A stretch of 11,358 nucleotides of DNA, taken from the NCBI GenBank assembly GCA_017885225.1, contig JAFNGM010000087.1, forward strand, positions 1,322 through 12,679, read 5' to 3'. Below the pieces are notes generated by a model that saw only the letters and a list, made by a program, of their open reading frames with translations, ran no database searches and was not told the DNA's origin. This DNA comes from Syntrophaceae bacterium. Its GTDB lineage: Bacteria > Desulfobacterota > Syntrophia > Syntrophales > UBA2185. Both the position numbers and the translations under genes were made by a program. Shown here one piece after another: positions 1-8,223 of the stretch (position 1 is the first letter of the stretch; every line of letters begins with the position of its first letter).

Positions 1-219
1 CAATTCACGCTTCTTGGCGACTGCAGGAAAGGGCGAAGGCCATCGTTTATCCGCGCTGAAGAACCGATGGCAGCAAAGAATCTATACGAATATTTTGTGA
101 GCAAAGCCAGAGAAAAACTCAACCGCGTGGGATCCGGTGAATTTCAGGCGATGATGAAAATCGAGTTGATCAATGATGGACCGGTTACGTTGCTCCTTGA
201 CAGCAGAAAGGAATTTTAA
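1..219 (+). CDS. dtd: D-aminoacyl-tRNA deacylase, C-terminal part (5' truncated by window edge)
   Basis: This is the last 72 codons of a D-aminoacyl-tRNA (D-Tyr-tRNA) deacylase. The family hydrolyses D-amino acids from mischarged tRNA in the cytoplasm and so keeps D-residues out of proteins. The fragment opens in frame 1 with QFTLLGD, the rest of the family's SQFTL active-site motif. KGRRPSF follows, and near the end NDGPVT, which holds the Gly-cisPro pair that rejects L-substrates. It stops with TAA after RKEF, where the family normally ends. Full-length proteins are about 145-150 residues, so roughly half is missing to the left. A DUF1285 gene starts 23 bases downstream on the same strand, which suggests cotranscription. 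The family call is secure because both signature motifs are present; the start cannot be seen. Confidence 0.93.
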   Translation, partial: QFTLLGDCRKGRRPSFIRAEEPMAAKNLYEYFVSKAREKLNRVGSGEFQAMMKIELINDGPVTLLLDSRKEF

Positions 220-242
220 ACAAAGAAATATACACATCGAAT

Positions 243-722
243 ATGGAAACCGATATTCCTCCATGCAATATAAAAATAGACAAAGAAGGCACCTGGTTCT
301 ACAGAGGCGAGGAAATATTTAGGAAGGAAATCGTCAATTACTTCTATCAAAATCTAAAAAGGGATGAGTCTGGACAGTATATCATTGAGACGGAAGATGA
401 TTGCTGTTATCTGGAAGTTGAGGACGCACCTTTTGTTGTAAAGGCCGTATATAGATTTGTTTCAAAATCCGAAGAAGAAGGGATTTACCTTCTTCTCTCT
501 GATCAAAGCCTGGAGAAACTGGATCCCAATACATTATGGGTGGGGGAGAACAACGTACCCTATTGTTCGGTAAAGAATAACACATTTTGTGCGCGTTTTT
601 CACGCGCGGGGTATTACCAGTTCGCGGAGTTTGTTGAATACGATGATGAAAAAGACGCGTACTTCATTTCTGTGAATGGTGTGAGTTTTTACCTACATTA
701 TGTTATGCCGCAGGAAGAATAG
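243..722 (+). CDS. DUF1285 family protein, function unknown
   Basis: This is a 159-residue soluble acidic protein with no signal peptide or membrane segment. The N-terminal half has the pattern I associate with DUF1285: I-x-I-D-x-x-G-x-WFYRG near residues 10-22, then a stretch of charged residues, then VEDAPFVV about residue 60. The C-terminal half has an F-S-R-A-x-YYQFAEF block near residue 120, which also fits the family. The biochemical role of the family is not known to me. The start is the first ATG after dtd, and no strong Shine-Dalgarno sequence precedes it. It lies between dtd and guaB with gaps of 23 and 20 bases, so it probably belongs to the same transcript. The assignment was made by recalling motifs, not by a profile search. 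Confidence 0.8.
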   Translation: METDIPPCNIKIDKEGTWFYRGEEIFRKEIVNYFYQNLKRDESGQYIIETEDDCCYLEVEDAPFVVKAVYRFVSKSEEEGIYLLLSDQSLEKLDPNTLWVGENNVPYCSVKNNTFCARFSRAGYYQFAEFVEYDDEKDAYFISVNGVSFYLHYVMPQEE

Positions 723-729
723 CTACCAT

Positions 730-736
730 GGAGGCG
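730..736 (+). promoter_or_regulatory. Strong ribosome binding site for guaB
   Basis: GGAGGCG lies six bases before the ATG at 743. It is the clearest Shine-Dalgarno sequence in the plus-strand block and fixes the guaB start. It sits in the 20-base gap after the DUF1285 stop. Confidence 0.75.
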
Positions 737-739
737 TAA

Positions 740-2203
<1,464 letters not shown>

Positions 2204-2207
2204 CTCC

Positions 2208-5200
2208 ATGAACCCCGCCGATTTTGTTCATCTTCACGTACATACACAATATAGCCTCCTTGACGGGACTATCCGTCTCGATAATCTTTTCAAAAGGGCG
2301 AAAGAGTATCAAATGCCCGCTGTCGCCATGACTGATCATGGTAATATCTTCGGCGCTATCGATTTCTATCAGCACGCGCAGAAATATGGCATTAAGCCTA
2401 TTATCGGCTGCGAACTCTATGTTGCCCCGAGAAGCCGCTTTGACAAAAACACTCACGCAACAGGGGAGAGTTCTCGTCATTTGCTTGTTCTTGCCAAGGA
2501 CATGGATGGTTATAAAAATCTCATGAGACTAGTAAGCGCGGGGTACCTGGAAGGATTTTACTATCGTCCGCGCATAGACAAGGAGATATTAAGACGACAT
2601 CACGATGGTCTCATCGGCCTTAGCGCGTGCCTCCATGGAGAAATATCAGATCTTTTGCTGAAGGGGAATGAGGAAGGAGCGAAAAAGACAGCCGGAGAAT
2701 ATAGCGAAATATTCGGCAATGGAAATTTCTATCTGGAAATTATGGAAAACGGCTTGCCTGAACAAAAGATTGCAAATAAGGGCATTGTAGGGATTAGCCG
2801 TGAGCTTTCCATTCCTCTCGTGGCAACAAACGACTGCCATTACATTAATCGTGAAGATTCAGAGGCGCATGAGGTTCTCTTATGCATTCAGACCGGGAAG
2901 ACAATGGAAGATGCGAACCGGATGAAATTTATGACGGATCAGTTTTATTTCCGTTCCCCGGAAAAAATGAGGCAACTGTTTAAAGATTTCCCTGAGTCCA
3001 TTCGTAATACAATAGTTATCGCGGAGAAATGTAATCTTAAGTTTGATTTCGGGAGCATCTCCCTTCCCAGGTTTGAGATCGAAACGGGTGAAACGCTTGA
3101 CGACCATTTGATGATGTTAGCGAAGAGAGGGCTGACAAACTTAAAGCCCGTCATCATGAGAGGAAAAACAGATGATAATCTCTGGAAAAAATATGAGAGA
3201 CGGCTTGAAGATGAACTAGAAATTATCAAATCTATGGGATTCGCGGGATACTTTCTTATTGTGTCAGATTTTGTCAGTTACGCGAAAAACAAGAATATTC
3301 CTGTTGGACCCGGAAGAGGTTCCGCCGCGGGCAGTTTAGTAGCATACGCTACCGGCATAACGAATATCGATCCCATTCGGTATGGACTATTTTTTGAGAG
3401 ATTTCTAAATCCAGAACGGATAAGCATGCCGGATATAGATATTGATTTTTGCCAGGACGGCAGGGATGAAATCATCAGGTATGTCACGGATAAGTACGGG
3501 AGTGATAAAGTTGCCCAGATCATTACATTCGGCAAGATGCAGGCGAAGGCGGTGATCAGGGATGTGGGAAGGGCGTTGAACATACCCTATGGAGAGGTTG
3601 ATACCATAGCCAAGCTGGTCCCCAACGTTTTGAATATCTCCCTCGATATGGCCATCCAGAGTGAACCGCGTTTGCAGGAGGAGGAGAAGAAAAACGAAAA
3701 AGTAAAAAAACTTCTTTCTCTGTCACGGGCGCTAGAAGGCTTAAATCGGCATTCTTCAACCCACGCAGCGGGTGTTGTCATATCTGATGTGCCCCTTGTC
3801 GAGCGCGTACCGCTCTGCAAAAGTCCGCGAGATGAAATTGTCACACAGTTTTCCATGAACGACCTTCAGGCTGTGGGACTCACTAAATTTGATTTTCTTG
3901 GCTTAAAAACACTTACGGTAATTAAGAACGCTCTGCAGTTTATCAAAGAGGGGAGGGGACACAATGTGGACATTGATAAAACTCCCCTCGATGATCAGAA
4001 AACATATCAATTACTGATGAGGGGAAGTACTGACGGCGTTTTCCAGTTGGAAAGTGCCGGAATGAAAGACATTCTCGTCAATATGAAGCCCGATTGCATT
4101 GAGGATATAATTGCTCTCATAGCCCTTTACAGACCTGGACCGATGAACATGGTTCCTGAATTTATTTCCAGAAAGCAGGGCAAAACTAAGATTTTATACG
4201 AAATACCGGAACTGGAAGATATTTTGAAGGAAACATACGGTGTAATCGTTTACCAGGAGCAGGTAATGCAGATCGCCAGCGCTATCGGGAGCTATTCTAT
4301 GGCGGAAGCGGATATCCTTCGCAAGGTCATGAGTAAGAAAAAATCATCGGATATGGAAAAAGAAAAGCCAAAATTCCTTGAAGGCGCCAAGAAGAACAAA
4401 ATACCTGAGAAAAAGTCGAGAAAAATCTGGGATCAGATGGAGACATTTGCCGAGTATGGATTCAATAAGTCTCATAGCACAGCCTATGCCATGATATCCT
4501 ACCAAACAGCGTATCTGAAGGCTAACTATCCCGTTGAATTCATGGCTGCACTCCTGACAAGTGAAAAGGATAACAGAGACAAGATTATAAAATATTTCAG
4601 CAGTTGCAAAGAAATGGGAATCAATGTGCTACCTCCTGATATCAATGAATCGCAAAGCGATTTCAGCGTTTCCGGCGAGCATATCCGCTTCGGTCTCGCT
4701 GCCGTAAAGAATGTAGGAAGCGGCGCTGTCGAATCCATCATATCCGTCAGAGAAAATGAAGGCAATTTTTTAACATTTGATGATTTCATAAACCGTGTCG
4801 ACCTCAGAAAAATTAATAAGAGAATGATTGAAAGTATCATCAAATGCGGAGCCTTTGATTCTCTCGGGTATAAGAGAAAGCAACTTATGGAACAACATGA
4901 TGGAATCGTAGAAACGGCTCAGAGGCGGCATAAAGAAAGGTCAAGCGGACAGATAAGCCTTTTTGATCAGCTTGAGGGCGATAATTACAACAAATTTAAT
5001 GCCATTCAAAAATATGCCATTCATGATGTGGCAGAATGGGATCACCAGGAATTACTTGCCAATGAGAAGGAAACCCTCGGATTTTACATTACAGGACATC
5101 CTCTCCTGAAATACGCGGATAAGCTAAGCACCTTAGCGAATGTCGACACAACACGAATAAATGATAGAAAGGATCGCGACATTGTAATATTTGGAGGTGT

Positions 5201-5690
5201 AGTCAGCAATATTCATGAGGTTACAACGAAAAAGAAAGATGTCATGGCATATATAACCATTGAGGATCTAAAAGGTTCTGTGACCGTGATATTTTTTGCT
5301 GATATCTATAAAAAGGCCTTTGGTCTTCTCCATGGTGAAGAACCTGTGCTCATTAAGGGTACCATTGATGCCGGGGAAGAGGGCGTGAAGGTTATCGCAT
5401 CTGAACTAAGCGCTCTCGGCAACGCCTCAGAAAAACCCTTTAATGAAGCTCATTTTTATATTGATGTTTCCCAGACATCATATGAACTCATTACCGAACT
5501 TAATAAATTACTTCATAATCACAGGGGTAAGTACCAAGGATTCATACATATTATCAATGGTAAAAGTGAGGTCATTGTATATCTGGGAAAAGACTGTCGC
5601 CTGGAAATCACTGACAAATTAAGAGATGAATCCGATCAACTTCTTGGTTTTGGTGCAACACGTTTTACCTTCAATAATAATGAGTTATAA
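2208..5690 (+). CDS. dnaE: DNA polymerase III alpha subunit (DnaE), with complete PHP metal site
   Basis: A 1160-residue replicative C-family polymerase, DnaE1 type. The PHP domain comes first (residues 5-280), with HLHVH, TDHG, GCELY, SRHLL, LSACL and NDCHY motifs. The palm follows, with GPGRGSAAGSLVAY at about 365-380, MPDIDIDF giving Asp409 and Asp411, and KFDFLGL giving Asp562 as the third catalytic acid. YRPGPM and FNKSHS are also conserved. QISLF at 915-919 fits the beta-clamp binding motif seen in E. coli DnaE at 920-924. An OB fold occupies about 990-1075, with a tau-binding-type C-terminus after it. The frame stays open 46 codons upstream inside guaB, but homologues begin at the FVHLHVH block, so I take the ATG at 2208. 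The Shine-Dalgarno sequence there is poor, consistent with coupling to guaB. No frameshift or truncation is seen. Confidence 0.97.
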   Translation: MNPADFVHLHVHTQYSLLDGTIRLDNLFKRAKEYQMPAVAMTDHGNIFGAIDFYQHAQKYGIKPIIGCELYVAPRSRFDKNTHATGESSRHLLVLAKDMDGYKNLMRLVSAGYLEGFYYRPRIDKEILRRHHDGLIGLSACLHGEISDLLLKGNEEGAKKTAGEYSEIFGNGNFYLEIMENGLPEQKIANKGIVGISRELSIPLVATNDCHYINREDSEAHEVLLCIQTGKTMEDANRMKFMTDQFYFRSPEKMRQLFKDFPESIRNTIVIAEKCNLKFDFGSISLPRFEIETGETLDDHLMMLAKRGLTNLKPVIMRGKTDDNLWKKYERRLEDELEIIKSMGFAGYFLIVSDFVSYAKNKNIPVGPGRGSAAGSLVAYATGITNIDPIRYGLFFERFLNPERISMPDIDIDFCQDGRDEIIRYVTDKYGSDKVAQIITFGKMQAKAVIRDVGRALNIPYGEVDTIAKLVPNVLNISLDMAIQSEPRLQEEEKKNEKVKKLLSLSRALEGLNRHSSTHAAGVVISDVPLVERVPLCKSPRDEIVTQFSMNDLQAVGLTKFDFLGLKTLTVIKNALQFIKEGRGHNVDIDKTPLDDQKTYQLLMRGSTDGVFQLESAGMKDILVNMKPDCIEDIIALIALYRPGPMNMVPEFISRKQGKTKILYEIPELEDILKETYGVIVYQEQVMQIASAIGSYSMAEADILRKVMSKKKSSDMEKEKPKFLEGAKKNKIPEKKSRKIWDQMETFAEYGFNKSHSTAYAMISYQTAYLKANYPVEFMAALLTSEKDNRDKIIKYFSSCKEMGINVLPPDINESQSDFSVSGEHIRFGLAAVKNVGSGAVESIISVRENEGNFLTFDDFINRVDLRKINKRMIESIIKCGAFDSLGYKRKQLMEQHDGIVETAQRRHKERSSGQISLFDQLEGDNYNKFNAIQKYAIHDVAEWDHQELLANEKETLGFYITGHPLLKYADKLSTLANVDTTRINDRKDRDIVIFGGVVSNIHEVTTKKKDVMAYITIEDLKGSVTVIFFADIYKKAFGLLHGEEPVLIKGTIDAGEEGVKVIASELSALGNASEKPFNEAHFYIDVSQTSYELITELNKLLHNHRGKYQGFIHIINGKSEVIVYLGKDCRLEITDKLRDESDQLLGFGATRFTFNNNEL

Positions 5691-5725
5691 AATATACATA
5701 AAGTTATTATTTACTATTAGTGATC

Positions 5726-6445
5726 ATGGACTATCAGGAAAGGACATACAGGAATAGGGTATCTCAGAACAACCTAATCCCATTTCATGTATGTGTTCGT
5801 GAAACAGATCTTTTTATTCTTTCCGATAATGATCTTTCCGAATTAGCCCTCCAATCCATATATACACATCGCGGATTTATTGAGTCTTATATTAAAGTCC
5901 ATCCCGATTTTCTTACTTCATTAGTTCCTGTCGATGAAGACTATCTGGCTCCCAATATTGCAAGGGATATGATGAAGGCGTCTCGAGATGCCGGTGTAGG
6001 ACCAATGGCTTCAGTTGCAGGAGCTATAGCTGAATATGTGGGCAATGATTTACTCATGTCTTCACGCAATGTGATTGTGGAAAATGGCGGTGATATTTTC
6101 CTACATACAGAAAGAGATGTAACGGTGGGCATTTTTGCCGGCGATTCACCTCTAAACTACAATGTTAATCTTATGCTTAAGAAGGAAAAGATGCCTTTTG
6201 GAATTTGTACGTCTTCGGGAACGGTAGGGCACTCCCTGAGTTTTGGAAACGCAGATGCGGTATGCGTAATTTCAAAATCATCGATTATGGCCGATGCTGC
6301 GGCAACTGCCATAGGTAATCTTGTGAAGAGCAAAAAGGATATTAAAATGGCACTCGAAAGGGGAATCGAAATAAAGGGGGTATCAGGTATCCTGATTATT
6401 GTCGGAGATAATTTCGGTGCGATTGGAGAAATTGAGCTGACTTAA
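5726..6445 (+). CDS. UPF0280 family protein (ApbE-like), function unknown
   Basis: A soluble protein of 239 residues recognised as UPF0280, a family shared by archaea and anaerobic bacteria and structurally related to ApbE-type flavin-handling proteins. The opening YQERTYRN, the central GPMASVAGAIAE and ENGGDIFL, and the later ICTSSGTVGHS with adjacent NADAVCVIS and MADAAATAIGN are the conserved blocks. ENGGD resembles the nucleotide-binding part of ApbE, but this resemblance is not proof of flavin transfer. A GTG at 5720 lies two codons upstream in frame. Neither start has a visible Shine-Dalgarno sequence; I prefer the ATG because homologues start close to YQERTYR. The gene follows dnaE by about 35 bases and is the last on the plus strand before the convergent junction. 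Confidence 0.85.
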   Translation: MDYQERTYRNRVSQNNLIPFHVCVRETDLFILSDNDLSELALQSIYTHRGFIESYIKVHPDFLTSLVPVDEDYLAPNIARDMMKASRDAGVGPMASVAGAIAEYVGNDLLMSSRNVIVENGGDIFLHTERDVTVGIFAGDSPLNYNVNLMLKKEKMPFGICTSSGTVGHSLSFGNADAVCVISKSSIMADAAATAIGNLVKSKKDIKMALERGIEIKGVSGILIIVGDNFGAIGEIELT

Positions 6446-6477
6446 ATGGATATACATGAAAAATGGTACATTAAGTT

Positions 6478-6509
6478 TACATAATATATCTTATAAGACA
6501 TATTATATA
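6478..6509. repeat. AT-rich inverted repeat between convergent genes (possible terminator)
   Basis: A 32-base near-perfect palindrome is centred between 6493 and 6494. The core TCTTATAAGA is fully symmetric. After one A/C mismatch the arms ATAATAT and ATATTAT pair exactly, and two more pairs follow after a second mismatch, giving 14 of 16 possible pairs. It occupies the 76-base gap between the UPF0280 gene and the oppositely oriented DnaJ-type gene, where a bidirectional terminator is expected. However, the stem is almost all A and T, and no thymine run follows directly on either strand, so it is not a canonical intrinsic terminator. A protein-binding site is an alternative. The symmetry is seen directly; the function is inferred. 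Confidence 0.45.
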
Positions 6510-6521
6510 CGAACAGAGTTG

Positions 6522-7469
6522 CTACAAGCCTTCCTCAGCCAGTTCTTTGACGAGTTGTAATTGCCTATCCGTCAGCTTTTTTGGTATATTAATGGAGATC
6601 TTTACAAACTGATCGCCTTTGCCTGTGCCTTTCAATCCCGGAACCCCGTATCCTTTCATTCTTATTTTGGTGTTGTTTTGCGTTCCCGGTAGAATTTTAA
6701 TTCTTTTTACGGATCCGTCGAGGGTCGGTATATCAATACTCGTTCCCAAAGCAGCTTGTGTGAAGTGTATAGACTTTTCTATATATAAATCATTTCCATC
6801 ACGGGCAAAAATTGGATGGGGGAGAATATTGATATTAATATATAAGTCACCAGGAGGACCTCCGTCGATTCCGGGAGCACCCTTGCTTGCCAGTCTCAAT
6901 TTTTTCCCCGTGTTTATTCCTGGCGGTACTTTAAAATTAATTTCCTCAACAGCATCTTCTTTCTGCAGGGCCATTTTTTTTTCGGCGCCAAGTACAGATT
7001 CTTCCAACGTAATTGAGAGGTTATACTCAAAATCCTGTCCCTTCTGAGGCATATGGGCGTAACGCTGTCGCTCTCCTGCGAAGATGTCAGAAAACGGATC
7101 TCCCTGGGAGTAGGAAAAACCACCTCCCCTGCTTGAACGAAAAGTTCTTGCACCGCCCCTTCCCCCTAAATCGCCGAATCCGAAACCTCTTAGTATGTCG
7201 TTAAGATCAAATCCTCTGAATATATCTTCTTGAGTGTATTTCTGCCTGAACTGATCCGCCGATCCATATGTATCATATTCCTGACGCTTTTCAGGATCGC
7301 TGAGAACGGCGTATGCTTCATTAATTTTTTTAAATTTATCCTCGGCAGACTTGTTATCAGGGTTTTTGTCGGGATGCCACTTTAGCGCCAATTTCCTATA
7401 AGCTTTCTTTATATCGTCTGCACTTGCGCTTTTTTCTATTCCCAATGTTTTATAATAGTCTTCAGGCAT
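6522..7469 (-). CDS. DnaJ/CbpA-type co-chaperone without zinc finger
   Basis: A 315-residue type II J-protein. The J domain covers residues 1-70, beginning [10 protein letters not shown], with the DnaK-activating HPD at 32-34 (KWHPDKNP) and [14 protein letters not shown] in helix III. A Gly/Phe-rich linker follows (about 75-135), then two beta-rich substrate-binding domains (about 145-310) with [10 protein letters not shown] and [10 protein letters not shown], the repeats that mark C-terminal domains I and II. No CxxCxGxG motifs are present, so the zinc-finger region of canonical DnaJ is absent and the architecture is that of CbpA. It should deliver unfolded clients to DnaK and stimulate its ATPase in the cytoplasm. 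The partner dnaK is not in the window. The start is fixed by the J domain. A separate promoter candidate lies about 100 bases upstream. Confidence 0.93.
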   Translation of the reverse strand: MPEDYYKTLGIEKSASADDIKKAYRKLALKWHPDKNPDNKSAEDKFKKINEAYAVLSDPEKRQEYDTYGSADQFRQKYTQEDIFRGFDLNDILRGFGFGDLGGRGGARTFRSSRGGGFSYSQGDPFSDIFAGERQRYAHMPQKGQDFEYNLSITLEESVLGAEKKMALQKEDAVEEINFKVPPGINTGKKLRLASKGAPGIDGGPPGDLYININILPHPIFARDGNDLYIEKSIHFTQAALGTSIDIPTLDGSVKRIKILPGTQNNTKIRMKGYGVPGLKGTGKGDQFVKISINIPKKLTDRQLQLVKELAEEGL

Positions 7470-7475
7470 AATAGT

Positions 7476-7492
7476 GTATTTTTAATACCCTT
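7476..7492 (-). promoter_or_regulatory. Leader of the DnaJ-type gene: distant Shine-Dalgarno plus small hairpin
   Basis: Read on the minus strand, AAGGG (7492-7488) is the only good Shine-Dalgarno match, yet 18 bases separate it from the ATG at 7469, far more than usual. GTATT, an AAA loop and AATAC (7488-7476) lie between them and can form a five-pair hairpin. If folded, it would shorten the effective spacing to about six bases. The sequence is seen directly; that the hairpin forms or matters is inference, and a five-pair AU-rich stem is weak. Confidence 0.35.
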
Positions 7493-7565
7493 TTTTCTTA
7501 TGGTTGATAAAATGATTCAAGAATTCAAGGACTGACGCGTACATGAACCGAATTTATTTAGGAAT

Positions 7566-7593
7566 AAGATACCAATTCCATTTAATTTGTCAA
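7566..7593 (-). promoter_or_regulatory. Candidate sigma-70 promoter for the DnaJ-type gene
   Basis: On the minus strand a perfect -35 hexamer TTGACA (7593-7588) is followed after 16 bases by TATCTT (7571-7566), matching four of six positions of the -10 consensus. Transcription would start near 7558, giving a leader of roughly 90 bases. It lies in the 164-base gap (7470-7633) between iorB and the co-chaperone gene, the longest non-coding stretch of the window. I see no CIRCE element and no convincing sigma-32-type heat-shock promoter there. Without this promoter the co-chaperone would depend on read-through from iorB. Confidence 0.5.
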
Positions 7594-7633
7594 GCATTGC
7601 GTCCACCCTTAGCAAAAAATGCGAGGCCCCCAC

Positions 7634-8218
7634 TTACGACATTCGCCCCATATGGAACGCTTTGAGGTTTGCCGCAATCGTTTTTTCAGGGAAGGATTTA
7701 CGGATGACCTTTTCCCAAAGTGATAAATCAATTTGTAAATAGGAAGATAAAACGCCCAGAAGGGCCGTATTTTCAGTTCTTATATCGCCGGCCTTAACAG
7801 CACAATCGCTGGCATTCACTACTTTTACGAGGTGAAAGATATTTTTTATGGTTTCAAAAATATTACCGGGATATTGCGCGTCTCCAAGATTTACAGAGGG
7901 TGGATAAATTTCCTTTTCATTTACAATGATGGTGCTTTGCGGCGTTAAAAAGTCAAGGTATCGCAGGGTCTCCAATTTTTCAAAAGACACCAGGATATCA
8001 ACGACTCCTTTTTTCGCGATGGGTGAATACACCTTTCGTCCATATCGGACATGACTGGTAACACACCCGCCCCTTTGAGCCATACCATGTACTTCGCTCT
8101 TCTTTGTATCCATGCCGGCTTCCATCATGACGAGGCATACAATATCACTTGCCCGTAAAATTCCCTGACCGCCCACACCGGCAAAAAGTATACTCTTTAT
8201 ATCTTTATTTGCTCGCAT
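7634..8218 (-). CDS. iorB: Indolepyruvate:ferredoxin oxidoreductase, beta subunit
   Basis: A 194-residue subunit of the IorAB complex, about the usual length for the family. It belongs to the pyruvate:ferredoxin oxidoreductase gamma-domain family. Its N-terminal block FAGVGGQGILRASDIV is the glycine-rich signature, and SEVHGMAQRGGCVTSHVRYG near residues 38-57 is the second conserved block. With IorA it oxidatively decarboxylates aryl-pyruvates (from tryptophan, phenylalanine and tyrosine by transamination) to aryl-acetyl-CoA, passing electrons to ferredoxin. It starts 5 bases after the iorA stop, and GAGAGA upstream within the end of iorA may serve as ribosome binding site. It is the last gene of the apgM-to-iorB series. 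No clear intrinsic terminator follows it. Confidence 0.94.
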   Translation of the reverse strand: MRANKDIKSILFAGVGGQGILRASDIVCLVMMEAGMDTKKSEVHGMAQRGGCVTSHVRYGRKVYSPIAKKGVVDILVSFEKLETLRYLDFLTPQSTIIVNEKEIYPPSVNLGDAQYPGNIFETIKNIFHLVKVVNASDCAVKAGDIRTENTALLGVLSSYLQIDLSLWEKVIRKSFPEKTIAANLKAFHMGRMS

Positions 8219-8223
8219 CTACT

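Noticed and set aside
6619..7047. A 142-codon plus-strand frame opposite the DnaJ-type gene
   Set aside because: It is antisense to a well-conserved gene, is rich in Pro, Phe and Ser as expected of a shadow frame, and has no recognisable domain.
7517..7597. A 26-codon open frame on the minus strand with a passable Shine-Dalgarno sequence in the iorB/co-chaperone gap
   Set aside because: It overlaps the promoter candidate, so a transcript starting there would not contain its start codon. The peptide has no recognisable features; an open frame this short occurs by chance.
7600..7633. GC-rich stretch followed by TTTTTT after the iorB stop as a terminator
   Set aside because: On the minus strand GGGGGCC precedes the T run, but no stem longer than about four pairs can be built next to it.
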